Of a stretch of DNA of 64,000 nt, positions 8,285 through 17,359 are shown piece by piece. The stretch covers positions 1 to 64,000 of the forward strand of contig NZ_FQXC01000009.1 of the NCBI RefSeq assembly GCF_900129875.1. Direction: 5' to 3'. Numbering within the stretch: position 1 is the first letter of the stretch; every line of letters begins with the position of its first letter. Source of the stretch: Marivita hallyeonensis. GTDB lineage: Bacteria; Pseudomonadota; Alphaproteobacteria; Rhodobacterales; Rhodobacteraceae. Below the pieces are notes generated by a model. That model was given only the letters and a program-made list of their open reading frames with translations. It did not search any database and was not told where the DNA came from. Both the position numbers and the translations under genes were made by a program.

Positions 8285-8997
8285 TGGGGAATAAGACAAA
8301 CCCGATCGGTATGCGCCTGCAGGTCAACCGCACCTGGGACAGCCGCTGGTACGCCGACACGAAGGATTACGGTGATCTTCTGCTTGAAGACATCGCGATC
8401 CGCGAATTCATCGAAAAAGAATGCAAGCAGGCCGGTGTGGCGCGCGTGATCATCGAGCGTCCGCACAAGAAGTGCCGCGTGACCATTCATACCGCCCGTC
8501 CGGGCGTCATCATCGGCAAGAAAGGCGCGGATATCGAAACGCTGCGCAAGAAGCTGGCCGCGATGACCGATAGCGAGCTGCACCTCAACATCGTTGAAGT
8601 GCGCAAGCCGGAACTGGACGCGCAGCTCGTGGGCGAAAGCATCGCGCAGCAGCTTGAGCGTCGTGTGTCCTTCCGCCGTGCCATGAAACGCGCCGTACAG
8701 AACGCTATGCGCATGGGTGCCCTCGGCATTCGCGTGAACGTGGCCGGTCGTCTCGGCGGTGCGGAAATCGCACGGACCGAATGGTACCGCGAAGGCCGCG
8801 TGCCGCTGCACACTCTGCGGGCCGATATCGACTATGCCAATGTCGAGGCGGAAACGCCCTACGGCATCATCGGCATCAAGGTCTGGATCTTCAAAGGCGA
8901 GATCATGGAACATGATCCGTCCGCACGGGATCGCAAGGCGCAAGAACTACAAGACGGTCCCGCACCGCGTGGTGCCGGCGGCGGTCGGAGGAACTAA
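8284..8997 (+). CDS. rpsC: 30S ribosomal protein S3
   Basis: 237 residues. The N-terminal KH domain carries [17 protein letters not shown] (residues ~77-93) and the C-terminal domain carries [20 protein letters not shown]3 sits at the mRNA entry channel and has helicase activity together with S4/S5. It starts one base inside the rplV stop and ends 2 nt before rplP. Confidence 0.99.
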   Translation: MGNKTNPIGMRLQVNRTWDSRWYADTKDYGDLLLEDIAIREFIEKECKQAGVARVIIERPHKKCRVTIHTARPGVIIGKKGADIETLRKKLAAMTDSELHLNIVEVRKPELDAQLVGESIAQQLERRVSFRRAMKRAVQNAMRMGALGIRVNVAGRLGGAEIARTEWYREGRVPLHTLRADIDYANVEAETPYGIIGIKVWIFKGEIMEHDPSARDRKAQELQDGPAPRGAGGGRRN

Positions 8998-8999
8998 TC

Positions 9000-9413
9000 A
9001 TGCTTCAGCCAAAGCGAACGAAATTCCGCAAGATGTTCAAAGGCCGGATCAAGGGCGAAGCCAAGGGCGGATCCGATCTGAACTTCGGGACCTACGGTCT
9101 GAAGGCTCTTGAGCCTGAGCGTGTCACAGCGCGTCAGATCGAAGCCGCCCGTCGTGCCATGACGCGTCACATGAAGCGTCAGGGCCGTGTCTGGATCCGT
9201 ATTTTCCCGGACACTCCCGTCACAGCCAAGCCCATCGAAGTGCGTATGGGTAAAGGTAAAGGCTCTGTCGACCGTTGGGTCTGCAAGGTTAAACCGGGCC
9301 GCGTGATGTTCGAGATCGACGGCGTGAACGAAGACATCGCCCGCGAGGCCCTGCGCCTTGCCGCGATGAAGCTGCCGGTCAAGACACGGGTTATGGTCCG
9401 CGAGGACTGGTAA
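9000..9413 (+). CDS. rplP: 50S ribosomal protein L16
   Basis: 137 residues, normal for L16, which binds 5S/23S rRNA near the A site. [12 protein letters not shown] and [14 protein letters not shown] are diagnostic. Arg82 in VRMGKGKG is the equivalent of the E. coli Arg81 that is hydroxylated by a 2OG oxygenase. In most bacteria rpmC follows directly; here a terminator and 1.9 kb of other sequence intervene, beginning with a 2OG-oxygenase-like gene. Confidence 0.99.
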   Translation: MLQPKRTKFRKMFKGRIKGEAKGGSDLNFGTYGLKALEPERVTARQIEAARRAMTRHMKRQGRVWIRIFPDTPVTAKPIEVRMGKGKGSVDRWVCKVKPGRVMFEIDGVNEDIAREALRLAAMKLPVKTRVMVREDW

Positions 9414-9421
9414 GCCGGTTC

Positions 9422-9445
9422 GGTGCGTCACATCACGCACCCTAC
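9422..9445. repeat. Short palindrome, GGTGCGT/ACGCACC-CTAC type
   Basis: GGTGCGT-CACATC-ACGCACC followed by CTAC, directly after rplP and just before its terminator. The same design is seen at 14758-14781, 26370-26393, 26409-26432 and, with GGTGGGTT arms, at 25257-25310 and 38221-38243. Confidence 0.7.
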
Positions 9446-9451
9446 GAATTA

Positions 9452-9487
9452 GAAAACCCCTGGTGCCGAAGTGCCGGGGGTTTTTTA
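9452..9487 (+). terminator. Rho-independent terminator after rplP
   Basis: An A-rich lead-in, stem CCCCTGG / CCGGGGG around TGCCGAAGTG, then six T. It ends the rplB–rplP transcript. Short direct and inverted stretches follow at 9490-9565 (CGTTCGAACG, GCGATTTCGAAATCGC, GCGTCTTCGAAGACGC), three more small palindromes in a row. Confidence 0.9.
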
Positions 9488-9566
9488 TTAAGCGCCAAGG
9501 CCGTTCGAACGGCCTTGTGATGCGATTTCGAAATCGCGTTTGAAGCGTCTTCGAAGACGCTTTGGC

Positions 9567-10187
9567 CTATTCCCACTTGTAATTGAAGCTTACCGAAACG
9601 CGTTCATCCTCGGACTGGTTCATCACCACCTCATGCCGGAGCCAGCTTTCCCAGAGCAGGACATCACCGACCGCAGGCGAAACGTAGATGAAGTTCCGCA
9701 TCTCCTCGCGCGCGTCTTTGATGCGGGGTGGGGCGGCCATCATCATGGCGTGGCGCGGGTCTTCGAGTTTAAGGGCGGATGCGCCTTCGGGCATGGACAC
9801 GTAGGAGGTGCCGGAAATTACCGAATGCGGGTGGATGTGGGCCGAATGAAATCCGCCTTCGGGCAGGATGTTGATCCAAAGGTCTTCTAGTACCAAGGCG
9901 CGGCCGTCGAGGTCGAACTCCAGGTCTGTGGCAAAAGCCGCGACATGGGCGTCGAGGGATTTGACCAGATCGGCGAAGATCGGGAACCGCCATGGCAGGT
10001 CGGTGAGGGAGGCGTAGGATGTGTAGCCGGGATAGCCTTGCTCTTCGCACCAGTCTTGGCCCGCTTCATCGTCTTGGGCAATGGAGAAGCAGGAGGCTTC
10101 CATTTCCTCGGCGTCGATTTTTGGGCCATGCTCGGACAGGGGGGCTTGGTAGAGGCGGGTCACAAAGAGGGAGGAAATTTTGGTCAT
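9567..10187 (-). CDS. Putative 2OG-Fe(II) oxygenase (TIGR02466-like)
   Basis: 206 residues. The C-terminal half has the double-stranded beta-helix signature: a His-rich metal site HIHPHS (residues 117-122, with His114 just before), a distal His185 in SWLRHEV and the 2-oxoglutarate-binding Arg196 in ERVSVSFNY. Family members hydroxylate proteins or small molecules using Fe(II), O2 and 2-oxoglutarate, but this family's substrate is unknown. It lies convergent to rplP (L16), which is suggestive because L16 is hydroxylated in E. coli by an unrelated cupin oxygenase. Confidence 0.8.
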   Translation of the reverse strand: MTKISSLFVTRLYQAPLSEHGPKIDAEEMEASCFSIAQDDEAGQDWCEEQGYPGYTSYASLTDLPWRFPIFADLVKSLDAHVAAFATDLEFDLDGRALVLEDLWINILPEGGFHSAHIHPHSVISGTSYVSMPEGASALKLEDPRHAMMMAAPPRIKDAREEMRNFIYVSPAVGDVLLWESWLRHEVVMNQSEDERVSVSFNYKWE

Positions 10188-10291
10188 TTGTACTTTCTAG
10201 TTGAGCAAAGCGTCGTCGCAAAGTAGCTGGTCTAAAATATGCTTGTTCTTCTGTGTGGGTCGCTGATCCAACGAAACGGGAAGCGAGACTT

Positions 10292-11227
10292 ATGGGTGAA
10301 TTTGGTTATTACCAAGCTCAATTAGACTTAAAGTACGCAGCGCGTTTTTTGGTAGAGAAGCTGAAGAAAGAAGTGTCCTGTCTCTCGGACAAGACCGTTG
10401 ACGGTTTAGGCTGCAGCGAGACCGATGTTCTTTCGGAGTGGAACGTAAGTCTCAGCCAAGGCGACCTTGACGCTGCTCTGACTTTGGTATGGGCAGATGA
10501 CTCCGCTCAAAAGACTCTGTTAGGTACATGTCTTGCGTTAGTAGACAGGTTTGAACATCCTTCAAGAGGGACCGACTTCGACTGGGAGTGGCACAGTTTC
10601 CAAAGTGTCTACAAATCAGCGCCAGCTCCGTTACGCAGCGCGATAATGAATGGGCTTGAATGGGCGCGCAGATACCAAAAGGTAAGCGACACGGTATGTC
10701 CATCTATCACGGATCGCACCACTCGTTCTGTTGAAGACATTCTTCCAAGATTGAAAGCCATCGCACGGCGCATGACAGAACAACAAATCGAAAGGGTTGC
10801 CTTGGCGGATTACGGACAAGATGTTCAAAAACACAAGACCGCGTTGTCCTCTTTGATCGCAAGTGAGAGTTTGTTGTACCCTGATGGCGACGTCTGGTTC
10901 CCGGCTGAGGTGGTTGAATTGACGTCTCATTCTCCATCACAGCCGGCGTTTACAGAGTGCACCGCGATTGTGTTGATCAACTCTCTCGCCGACGACGATT
11001 GGGTAAGCAACGCAGAATTCCGCTTTTCGCAAAATGCAGGCGCTTACAATACCCTTTCTGAGCATGACCGAGGTGCGATTATTCAAGCTCTGAGGTACTT
11101 CTACGAAACGAATAATGAATGGCAACCGTTTGAAGGTCGCGCAGCAGCGCGCTTGCCGGTAAGCTCTTTTCTTCCGTGGGAACCACCAAGCGATACGCTG
11201 GAAGATAACAAGCGCAGCAGCTTCTAA
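10292..11227 (+). CDS. Orphan protein of unknown function
   Basis: 311 residues from ATG 10292 (MGEFGYYQAQLDLKYAA), preferred to an in-frame GTG at 10253 because GGGAAG precedes it. No signal peptide, membrane segment or known motif is recognised. It is soluble-looking and rich in helices and Trp. Base composition is clearly more AT-rich than the flanking ribosomal genes, so it is probably acquired. It stands alone between the oxygenase and rpmC. Confidence 0.7.
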   Translation: MGEFGYYQAQLDLKYAARFLVEKLKKEVSCLSDKTVDGLGCSETDVLSEWNVSLSQGDLDAALTLVWADDSAQKTLLGTCLALVDRFEHPSRGTDFDWEWHSFQSVYKSAPAPLRSAIMNGLEWARRYQKVSDTVCPSITDRTTRSVEDILPRLKAIARRMTEQQIERVALADYGQDVQKHKTALSSLIASESLLYPDGDVWFPAEVVELTSHSPSQPAFTECTAIVLINSLADDDWVSNAEFRFSQNAGAYNTLSEHDRGAIIQALRYFYETNNEWQPFEGRAAARLPVSSFLPWEPPSDTLEDNKRSSF

Positions 11228-11238
11228 CACAAAACCAC

Positions 11239-11267
11239 TTGCACCAACACACCATCCCGCCTATACG
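11239..11267 (+). promoter_or_regulatory. Candidate sigma70 promoter for the rpmC (spc) block
   Basis: TTGCAC (11239-11244), 17-bp spacer, TATACG (11262-11267), about 88 bp before rpmC. The identical -35, spacer length and -10 recur before rplO. It begins only 12 bp after the preceding orphan gene's stop. Confidence 0.65.
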
Positions 11268-11354
11268 GCCCGCTCATCCACCTCCACCGGGAATCAGGGT
11301 GACCCGCACCAATGACGGGGCTCTCCGGTGATGTTGATAGAAAGGACTGGCGAC

Positions 11355-11561
11355 ATGAACGCCAAAGAGCTCGGTGAGAAGACACCGGACCAACTTCGTG
11401 ATGAGTTGGTCACCCTCAAGAAAGAGGCTTTCAACCTTCGCTTCCAGCAGGCCACCGGCCAGTTGGAAAACACCGCGCGCATCCGTCAGGTGCGCCGTGA
11501 CGTGGCACGCATCAATACCGTGCTGAACCAAAAGGCAGCGGCTGCTGCCAGCGACGCGTAA
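11355..11561 (+). CDS. rpmC: 50S ribosomal protein L29
   Basis: 68 residues, standard L29, at the tunnel exit beside L23. [18 protein letters not shown] and the helical hairpin ending [18 protein letters not shown] are typical. ATG 11355 follows AAAGGA and is preferred to an in-frame codon at 11328. It opens the third ribosomal block, with rpsQ 15 nt on. Confidence 0.98.
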   Translation: MNAKELGEKTPDQLRDELVTLKKEAFNLRFQQATGQLENTARIRQVRRDVARINTVLNQKAAAAASDA

Positions 11562-11576
11562 GAGGAGGCCTGATAG

Positions 11577-11807
11577 ATGCCCAAACGTATCCTGTCCGGC
11601 ACCGTCACATCGACAGCCAACGCCCAAACCGTGACTGTCTCTGTCGAGCGCCGCTTCAAGCACCCGGTTCTTCAAAAGACGATCCGGAAGTCCAAGAAAT
11701 ATCGCGCCCATGATGAGGCCGAGAAATTCGCAGTTGGGGACACAGTCCGCATTCAGGAATGCGCCCCCAAGTCGAAGACCAAACGTTGGGAGGTTATCGC
11801 TGAATAA
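11577..11807 (+). CDS. rpsQ: 30S ribosomal protein S17
   Basis: 76 residues. The OB-fold S17 start [19 protein letters not shown] and VERRFKHP are characteristic. S17 binds 16S rRNA early in 30S assembly. GAGGAGGCC precedes the start. A 77-nt spacer to rplN follows. Confidence 0.99.
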   Translation: MPKRILSGTVTSTANAQTVTVSVERRFKHPVLQKTIRKSKKYRAHDEAEKFAVGDTVRIQECAPKSKTKRWEVIAE

Positions 11808-11884
11808 GCGATAGCCTTTCGGCTTTTACGAAACCCCCGGGCCAATGTCTCGTCTGAGCGGTCCGGGACGTCGGGAGAAACACT

Positions 11885-12253
11885 ATGATCCAGATGCAGA
11901 CCAATCTGGATGTTGCTGACAACAGCGGCGCACGCCGTGTTCAGTGCATCAAGGTTCTGGGTGGGTCCAAGCGGAAATACGCGTCGGTGGGTGACATCAT
12001 CGTCGTATCCGTGAAGGAAGCCATCCCGCGCGGTCGCGTGAAGAAGGGTGACGTCCGTAAGGCCGTCGTCGTGCGCACCGCCAAGGAAGTTCGCCGTGAA
12101 GACGGCACCGCCATCCGTTTTGACCGTAACGCCGCCGTTATCCTGAACAACGCAGGGGAACCGGTGGGCACGCGTATTTTCGGACCGGTCGTGCGCGAAC
12201 TGCGCGCGAAGAACTTCATGAAGATTATCTCGCTCGCTCCGGAGGTGCTGTAA
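11885..12253 (+). CDS. rplN: 50S ribosomal protein L14
   Basis: 122 residues, the standard length. L14 lies on the 50S interface and contacts 16S rRNA (bridge B5/B8). [17 protein letters not shown] and the end [19 protein letters not shown] are diagnostic. The stop and the rplX start share one base. Confidence 0.99.
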   Translation: MIQMQTNLDVADNSGARRVQCIKVLGGSKRKYASVGDIIVVSVKEAIPRGRVKKGDVRKAVVVRTAKEVRREDGTAIRFDRNAAVILNNAGEPVGTRIFGPVVRELRAKNFMKIISLAPEVL

Positions 12254-12564
12254 TGGCTGCGAAACTCCGTAAAGGCGATAAGGTGATCGTGCTGGCCGGC
12301 AAAGACAAAGGCAAGCAAGGCACCATCGCGTCCGTGGACCCGAAGGCCGGCAAGGCCGTGGTTGACGGGATCAACATGGCAATCCGGCATCAGCGTCAGA
12401 CCCAGAACAGCCAGGGTGGCCGCATGCCGAAGGCGATGCCTGTCGACCTATCGAACCTCGCCATCGTCGATGCAAACGGCAAGGCGACCCGCGTTGGCTT
12501 CCGCATGGAAGGTGACAAGAAAGTCCGCTTTGCCAAGACAACAGGGGATGTGATCGATGCTTGA
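12253..12564 (+). CDS. rplX: 50S ribosomal protein L24
   Basis: 103 residues with the KOW motif region [19 protein letters not shown] near the N-terminus. L24 starts 50S assembly by binding domain I of 23S rRNA. It overlaps rplE by 8 nt, implying coupled translation. Confidence 0.99.
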   Translation: MAAKLRKGDKVIVLAGKDKGKQGTIASVDPKAGKAVVDGINMAIRHQRQTQNSQGGRMPKAMPVDLSNLAIVDANGKATRVGFRMEGDKKVRFAKTTGDVIDA

Positions 12565-13117
12565 TGCTGCAAACTACACCCCGCGTCTGAAGGCTGCGTT
12601 TCATGATCAGATCAAGCCTGCTCTGAAAGAAGAGTTCGGCTACAAGAACGACATGATGATCCCGCGCCTTGACAAGATCGTACTGAACATCGGGTGCGGC
12701 GCCGAAGCTGTCAAAGACAGCAAGAAAGCCAAGTCCGCTGTTGAGGATCTGACGAAGATCGCCGGTCAGCAGGCCGTGACCACCAAGGCAAAGAAATCCA
12801 TCGCGGGCTTCCGCGTTCGGGAAGAAATGCCGCTGGGCGCGAAAGTGACCCTGCGTGGTGATCGCATGTACGACTTCCTCGATCGCCTGATCACCATCGC
12901 GATGCCGCGTATTCGTGACTTCCGTGGCGTGAAGCCGTCCTTTGATGGTCGTGGCAACTTTGCCATGGGCATGAAAGAACACATCGTGTTCCCCGAGATC
13001 GACTTCGACAAGGTCGACGAGGTCTGGGGCATGGACATCATCATCACGACGACCGCTCAGACCGATGCGGAAGCCAAGGCGCTGTTGAAGCATTTCAACA
13101 TGCCGTTCAACGCCTGA
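12557..13117 (+). CDS. rplE: 50S ribosomal protein L5
   Basis: 186 residues, normal for L5, which binds 5S rRNA in the central protuberance. [16 protein letters not shown] and [17 protein letters not shown] are recognisable. The start lies inside the rplX end. rpsN follows after 12 nt. Confidence 0.99.
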   Translation: MLDAANYTPRLKAAFHDQIKPALKEEFGYKNDMMIPRLDKIVLNIGCGAEAVKDSKKAKSAVEDLTKIAGQQAVTTKAKKSIAGFRVREEMPLGAKVTLRGDRMYDFLDRLITIAMPRIRDFRGVKPSFDGRGNFAMGMKEHIVFPEIDFDKVDEVWGMDIIITTTAQTDAEAKALLKHFNMPFNA

Positions 13118-13129
13118 GGAGTTTAGACG

Positions 13130-13435
13130 ATGGCGAAGAAAGCAATGATTGAACGCGAGAAGAAGCGCCAGAAGCTGGTAGAGAAGTATGCCGCCAAGCG
13201 TGCTGAGCTCAAGGAAATCGCGAACGATGAAAGCAAGCCGATGGAAGAGCGCTTCAAGGCGCGCCTCAAGCTTGCGAAACTGCCGCGGAACAGCGCGCCG
13301 ACGCGCCTGCACAACCGCTGCCAACTCACCGGGCGTCCGCACGCCTATTACCGCAAACTCAAGGTCAGCCGTATCGCGCTTCGCGAACTTGCCAGCAATG
13401 GTAAGGCCCCCGGCATGGTCAAGTCGAGCTGGTAA
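13130..13435 (+). CDS. rpsN: 30S ribosomal protein S14 (zinc-free form)
   Basis: 101 residues, the long S14 type that lacks the CxxC zinc ribbon. [19 protein letters not shown] and [11 protein letters not shown]-like segment [17 protein letters not shown] identify it. S14 works in late assembly of the 30S head. It is flanked by rplE and rpsH with about 12-nt spacers each. Confidence 0.99.
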   Translation: MAKKAMIEREKKRQKLVEKYAAKRAELKEIANDESKPMEERFKARLKLAKLPRNSAPTRLHNRCQLTGRPHAYYRKLKVSRIALRELASNGKAPGMVKSSW

Positions 13436-13447
13436 GGAGGGCATGAT

Positions 13448-13840
13448 ATGAACGATCCTATCGGCGATATGCTCACCCGTATCCGCAACGCTCAGATGCG
13501 CGGCAAGTCGACCACGTTGACACCGGCGTCCAAGCTGCGTGCGCGTGTGCTCGATGTGATGGCGGACGAGGGCTACATCCGCGGTTACGAAGAAACCAAG
13601 GATGAGCGCGGCCACCCCGCATATGAAATCAGCCTCAAGTACTACGACGGCACCCCTGTGATCCGCGAACTCAAGCGCGTGTCCAAGCCGGGCCGTCGTG
13701 TGTATCTGGGTGTGGGCGACATCCCGCAGGTCCGTCAGGGCCTTGGCGTGTCGATCGTCTCCACCTCCAAAGGCGTCATGACCGATGCAAGCGCCCGCAG
13801 CCACAACGTTGGCGGCGAAGTGCTCTGCACCGTGTTCTAA
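13448..13840 (+). CDS. rpsH: 30S ribosomal protein S8
   Basis: 130 residues. The start [16 protein letters not shown] and the C-terminal [14 protein letters not shown] are the S8 signature. S8 organises the 16S central domain and in E. coli represses the spc operon. AAGGAGGGC precedes the start. Confidence 0.99.
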   Translation: MNDPIGDMLTRIRNAQMRGKSTTLTPASKLRARVLDVMADEGYIRGYEETKDERGHPAYEISLKYYDGTPVIRELKRVSKPGRRVYLGVGDIPQVRQGLGVSIVSTSKGVMTDASARSHNVGGEVLCTVF

Positions 13841-13851
13841 GGAGGTCTGCA

Positions 13852-14385
13852 ATGTCTCGTATTGGCAAACAACCGGTCGAGCTGCCCTCGGGGGTCACGG
13901 CATCCCTGTCTGGCCAGACCATCGAAGTGAAGGGCCCGAAAGGCACCCAGAGCTTCACCGCAACCGACGATGTGACCATCTCGGTCGAGGACAACGTGGT
14001 CCGCATCGACCCGCGTGGCAAATCCAAGCGCGCGCGTCAGCAGTGGGGCATGTCCCGCACGATCGTGGCGAACATGGTTCACGGCGTGACCGACACCTTC
14101 AAGAAAGAACTTGAAATCCAGGGTGTTGGTTATCGTGCGCAGCTTCAGGGCAATGTCTTGAAGCTCAACCTTGGCCTGTCGCATGACGTTGATTTTCAAA
14201 TTCCGGACGGTGTGACCGTAACCGTGCCCAAGCAGACCGAGATCGTGATCGAAGGTCACGATCCTCAGCTGGTGGGCCAGGTGGCGGCGAACATTCGCGA
14301 CTGGCGTCGGCCCGAGCCCTACAAGGGCAAAGGCATTCGCTACAAGGGCGAATACATCTTCCAGAAAGAAGGCAAGAAGAAGTAA
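13852..14385 (+). CDS. rplF: 50S ribosomal protein L6
   Basis: 177 residues with the two repeated L6 domains; [15 protein letters not shown] and the terminal [17 protein letters not shown] are diagnostic. L6 binds near the sarcin–ricin loop. A strong AAGGAGG precedes the ATG. rplR is 12 nt downstream. Confidence 0.99.
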   Translation: MSRIGKQPVELPSGVTASLSGQTIEVKGPKGTQSFTATDDVTISVEDNVVRIDPRGKSKRARQQWGMSRTIVANMVHGVTDTFKKELEIQGVGYRAQLQGNVLKLNLGLSHDVDFQIPDGVTVTVPKQTEIVIEGHDPQLVGQVAANIRDWRRPEPYKGKGIRYKGEYIFQKEGKKK

Positions 14386-14397
14386 GGACCGAAGGCA

Positions 14398-14751
14398 ATG
14401 GCAAACAGTAAAAGACAGCTGTTCCAGAAACGCCGCCTGCGCGTTCGGAACAAACTTCGCAAGGTCAATGCAGGGCGTGCGCGCCTGAGCGTGCACCGTT
14501 CGAACAAGAACATCAGCGTTCAGCTGATCGACGACGTTCAGGGTGTGACGCTGGCAGCGGCCTCGACCATGGAAAAAGACCTCGCTGGCAAGAACACCGT
14601 CGAAGCTGCGGCCAAGGTGGGTGCGGCGATCGCCGAGCGCGCCAAAAAGGCTGGCGTCGAAGAAGCGTATTTCGACCGCGGTGGTTTCCTCTTCCACGGC
14701 CGCATCAAGGCACTTGCCGATGCAGCCCGCGAAGGTGGTCTGAAGATCTAA
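14398..14751 (+). CDS. rplR: 50S ribosomal protein L18
   Basis: 117 residues, standard L18, a 5S rRNA-binding protein. [17 protein letters not shown] and the end [24 protein letters not shown] are typical. It is followed by a 165-nt leader before rpsE rather than the usual few bases. Confidence 0.99.
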   Translation: MANSKRQLFQKRRLRVRNKLRKVNAGRARLSVHRSNKNISVQLIDDVQGVTLAAASTMEKDLAGKNTVEAAAKVGAAIAERAKKAGVEEAYFDRGGFLFHGRIKALADAAREGGLKI

Positions 14752-14757
14752 GCGAAC

Positions 14758-14810
14758 GGTGCGTGTGAACACGCACCCTACAAACACCGTAGGCCGGGCA
14801 TTAGCCCGGC
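14758..14810. repeat. Two short palindromes in the rplR–rpsE spacer
   Basis: GGTGCGTG-TGAA-CACGCACC-like hairpin followed by CTAC (14758-14781), then GCCGGGCA/TTAGCCCGGC (14793-14810). The second resembles the hairpin at 6711-6726. A possible promoter TTGCGG-N17-GATGAT (14818-14846) lies just after. None is followed by a T-run. Confidence 0.65.
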
Positions 14811-14916
14811 TCACGATTTGCGGAAGGCCAGGTCCTTCCCGATGATCCGGGAGCGCTGATGCTCACCTGGATTGGACAACCGGGCAAAAAGCCCACAACA
14901 CAAAGGATGCCTGTAC

Positions 14917-15498
14917 ATGGCAGAACGTGAAAACCGTCGGGGCAATCGCCGCGACCGCGAAGAACAAGCCCCGGAATTCGCCGACCGCCTGGTCGCGATC
15001 AACCGGGTGTCCAAAACCGTGAAGGGTGGTAAGCGCTTCGGCTTTGCAGCCCTCGTCGTTGTGGGCGACCAGAAAGGCCGCGTCGGCTTCGGCAAAGGTA
15101 AAGCCAAGGAGGTCCCCGAGGCCATCCGCAAGGCAACCGAGCAAGCCAAGCGCAAAATGATCCGCGTGCCGCTGCGCGAAGGCCGCACGCTGCACCACGA
15201 CATCGAAGGCCGTCACGGTGCCGGTAAGGTGGTCATGCGCACAGCACCGACAGGTACTGGTATCATCGCAGGTGGTCCGATGCGCGCCGTGTTCGAGATG
15301 CTGGGCGTTCAGGACGTGGTCGCCAAGTCGATCGGCTCGCAGAACCCCTACAACATGATCCGCGCCACGCTGGACGGCCTGTCGAAAGAGGCAAGCCCGC
15401 GCTCCGTCGCGCAGCGTCGTGGCAAGAAAGTCGCCGACATCCTGCCCAAGCGTGAAGACACGCCGCAGGAAAGCGGCCAAGTCGCTGAGGAGGCCTGA
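14917..15498 (+). CDS. rpsE: 30S ribosomal protein S5
   Basis: 193 residues from ATG 14917, preceded by AAAGGA; the in-frame ATG at 14872 adds a non-family extension. S5 carries the dsRNA-binding-like domain ([16 protein letters not shown]) and the helicase/decoding fidelity domain ([18 protein letters not shown]). Ends 5 nt before rpmD. Confidence 0.98.
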   Translation: MAERENRRGNRRDREEQAPEFADRLVAINRVSKTVKGGKRFGFAALVVVGDQKGRVGFGKGKAKEVPEAIRKATEQAKRKMIRVPLREGRTLHHDIEGRHGAGKVVMRTAPTGTGIIAGGPMRAVFEMLGVQDVVAKSIGSQNPYNMIRATLDGLSKEASPRSVAQRRGKKVADILPKREDTPQESGQVAEEA

Positions 15499-15503
15499 TC
15501 CCC

Positions 15504-15692
15504 ATGGCTAAGACAATCGTCGTTAAGCAGGTCGGCTCGCCGATCCGCCGCCCGGAAATCCAGCGCAAGACGCTGATCGGCCTGGGCCTGAACAAGATGC
15601 ACAAGACCCGTGAGCTTAAAGACACACCCGCCGTGCGCGGCATGGTCAACAAGATCCCGCACCTCGTCGAGATCATCGAAGAGCGCGGCTGA
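15504..15692 (+). CDS. rpmD: 50S ribosomal protein L30
   Basis: 62 residues, normal for L30. Segments [20 protein letters not shown] and [16 protein letters not shown] identify it. It is the last gene of the third block; rplO normally follows but is 3.4 kb away here. Confidence 0.98.
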   Translation: MAKTIVVKQVGSPIRRPEIQRKTLIGLGLNKMHKTRELKDTPAVRGMVNKIPHLVEIIEERG

Positions 15693-15722
15693 CACGGTCG
15701 CACCGGTCTTAAAGACTGTTTA

Positions 15723-15760
15723 AGAAGGCCCTTCGTTGCTACGAAGGGCCTTCTTTTTTG
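15723..15760 (+). terminator. Rho-independent terminator after rpmD
   Basis: An almost perfect long stem AGAAGGCCCTTCGT / ACGAAGGGCCTTCT with a short loop, ending in six T and G. Because AAG/CTT symmetry gives T-rich flanks on both strands, it may also serve the convergent oxidoreductase gene ending at 15782. Confidence 0.93.
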
Positions 15761-15781
15761 TGCTGTTTTCGGAGAAAGCGG

Positions 15782-16402
15782 TCATTCCTGATTTGCACCG
15801 AAAAGTGCGCGACATTTCACCTGGGTTTGTTCCAACCATCGGGCTCGCTCCTCGGGTAAGCTGCCATTCACCGGGCGAAAGATCAGACGTTCGAAATGCT
15901 CAACTCCACAATAGGGCAATACGCAATTGCCCCAGATCAGTTGAAGAGGATCACCGAGATCACGATCCTCGCGCTCTGCCTCGGTATCTGATGTGTTGAT
16001 GACCAAAGCCTTCGTCATTCCCAATAACCCGTCGGGCAAACCGTCCGTAGACTGAAGACGATACGCGACGCCAGGAACCAGAATACGATCTATCCAGCCC
16101 GCTAATATCGCTGGCGGCTTCCCCCACCAATTCGGATGAACAACCAGTAATCCTTCAGCTTTCCCAACACCCTCACGATGACTTCGCAGCACTGGATCAG
16201 CAGCCCGGGCGAGCGCTTCCTCGAGTGTGTCTCCGATCGTGTAAGCCTCATCAGGTGAAAGACACGGATCGAACCCTTCCTCGTAGAGGTCGTGATGCTC
16301 GATGGTGTGTCCCGCGGCCGACAGCGCGGATCGCGCGGTTGCAGATATCGCATGGCAAAAGCTATCCGAGCGAGGATGAGCAACGAGAGAGAAGATGTGC
16401 AT
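15782..16402 (-). CDS. Flavodoxin-fold NAD(P)H oxidoreductase (NQO1/MdaB-like)
   Basis: 206 residues from ATG 16402; an in-frame start at 16495 would add 31 unrelated residues. The start MHIFSLVAHPRSDSFCHA is the FMN/FAD-phosphate-binding loop of the quinone-reductase-like flavodoxin family, and HPNWWGKPPAILAGWIDRIL is the conserved active-site segment. Such enzymes reduce quinones or drugs by two electrons in the cytosol. The true substrate is unknown. No operon partner is evident. Confidence 0.85.
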   Translation of the reverse strand: MHIFSLVAHPRSDSFCHAISATARSALSAAGHTIEHHDLYEEGFDPCLSPDEAYTIGDTLEEALARAADPVLRSHREGVGKAEGLLVVHPNWWGKPPAILAGWIDRILVPGVAYRLQSTDGLPDGLLGMTKALVINTSDTEAEREDRDLGDPLQLIWGNCVLPYCGVEHFERLIFRPVNGSLPEERARWLEQTQVKCRALFGANQE

Positions 16403-16534
16403 ACGGCGTCGTCCTATGTAAGCGGATGTGCCGTGAACAAGTGAGAAACACCTTCGGTTGCACCTAGATAATCCTGTCTCATCCGCGTGAATCACCGATC
16501 AGTGCGGCAACTCGGGCGATGTTCGGGTCGTCTT

Positions 16535-17230
16535 TCATGCAGCTGTCATACCAAAGAATCGAGCCCTTACATCCACGATACACCGCTGGCGTGACGCTAT
16601 CGGAGCCTCATGTGGAGCAAAATCAGACTCCACGCTGTCAAGAAAGTCGACCGTACGGCGAAGCAACCGGGTTTTCTCATGCGACAGCGTACCGGGTTCA
16701 TCACCGATCATCTCTTCAATGAACATCACTCCAGCCTGTTTCAGAAAAACGGACTCCGGCCGGCCATCGCGGGTGCAAACGCCGTATACGCCGTTAAGGA
16801 AGTGTCCCCAGGTCGAGTTTGCGTGCTCATCATCGAACTGATCCCCGACCGTCGGAGCCTGTGACTGCAACTCAGCGCCGAGAGGGCTCGAAAGGAACGC
16901 AGCTTTCGCATGGTCATATCGGCTGAAGAAATGTCCTCGGGCACGAGCTTCGGTATCAAGGCCCAATTGGGTGATGTCCCGATACCAATCGGTATGCCCG
17001 CGAAGATGAAATCGATACGTTTGCCGATCTGTGAAATCCGCGACGAAAGATACCGACCGCCCCTTGCCCTCATAAGCATAGGATGGGGCGGGAAAGACCT
17101 TTGCATCGATGAGGGCGTGAAGGTCGTCGGTCGTCGTGCCGACGACATCTGCAAACTGAGATTCTTCCATGAAGTTTGTGAACAGATAATTCAGTAGCAT
17201 GGGACAGCCCTCGATGGTGGTCGTTGGCAT
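16535..17230 (-). CDS. Conserved hypothetical protein, possibly DUF6058-like
   Basis: 231 residues from ATG 17230 (MPTTTIEGCPMLLNYLF); longer frames exist to 17350. The start choice is uncertain, and MLLNYLFTNF at 17200 is a further option. The N-terminal part, with a helix-turn-helix-like stretch about residues 20-35 and a conserved Pro-Ser-Tyr motif (FPAPSYAYEGKG), recalls DUF6058 proteins, a family with no known function. No signal or membrane segment. It stands alone between convergent/parallel neighbours. Confidence 0.6.
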   Translation of the reverse strand: MPTTTIEGCPMLLNYLFTNFMEESQFADVVGTTTDDLHALIDAKVFPAPSYAYEGKGRSVSFVADFTDRQTYRFHLRGHTDWYRDITQLGLDTEARARGHFFSRYDHAKAAFLSSPLGAELQSQAPTVGDQFDDEHANSTWGHFLNGVYGVCTRDGRPESVFLKQAGVMFIEEMIGDEPGTLSHEKTRLLRRTVDFLDSVESDFAPHEAPIASRQRCIVDVRARFFGMTAA

Positions 17231-17359
17231 GACCCTATCAAGCGCTGCTTCCCAAACGCTTCGTTCCGGATCGAAGTGTGAACGACAGCCCCCATCGGTC
17301 GCGCATCGCGGGAATAACGGGCTCATGCCCGATAATCGTCGTTGCCTCAATCCAATGCA

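Noticed and set aside
12371-13852. A 493-codon minus-strand open frame across rplX–rpsH
   Set aside because: It is antisense to certain ribosomal genes and results from GC-rich third positions; no start signal and no family resemblance.
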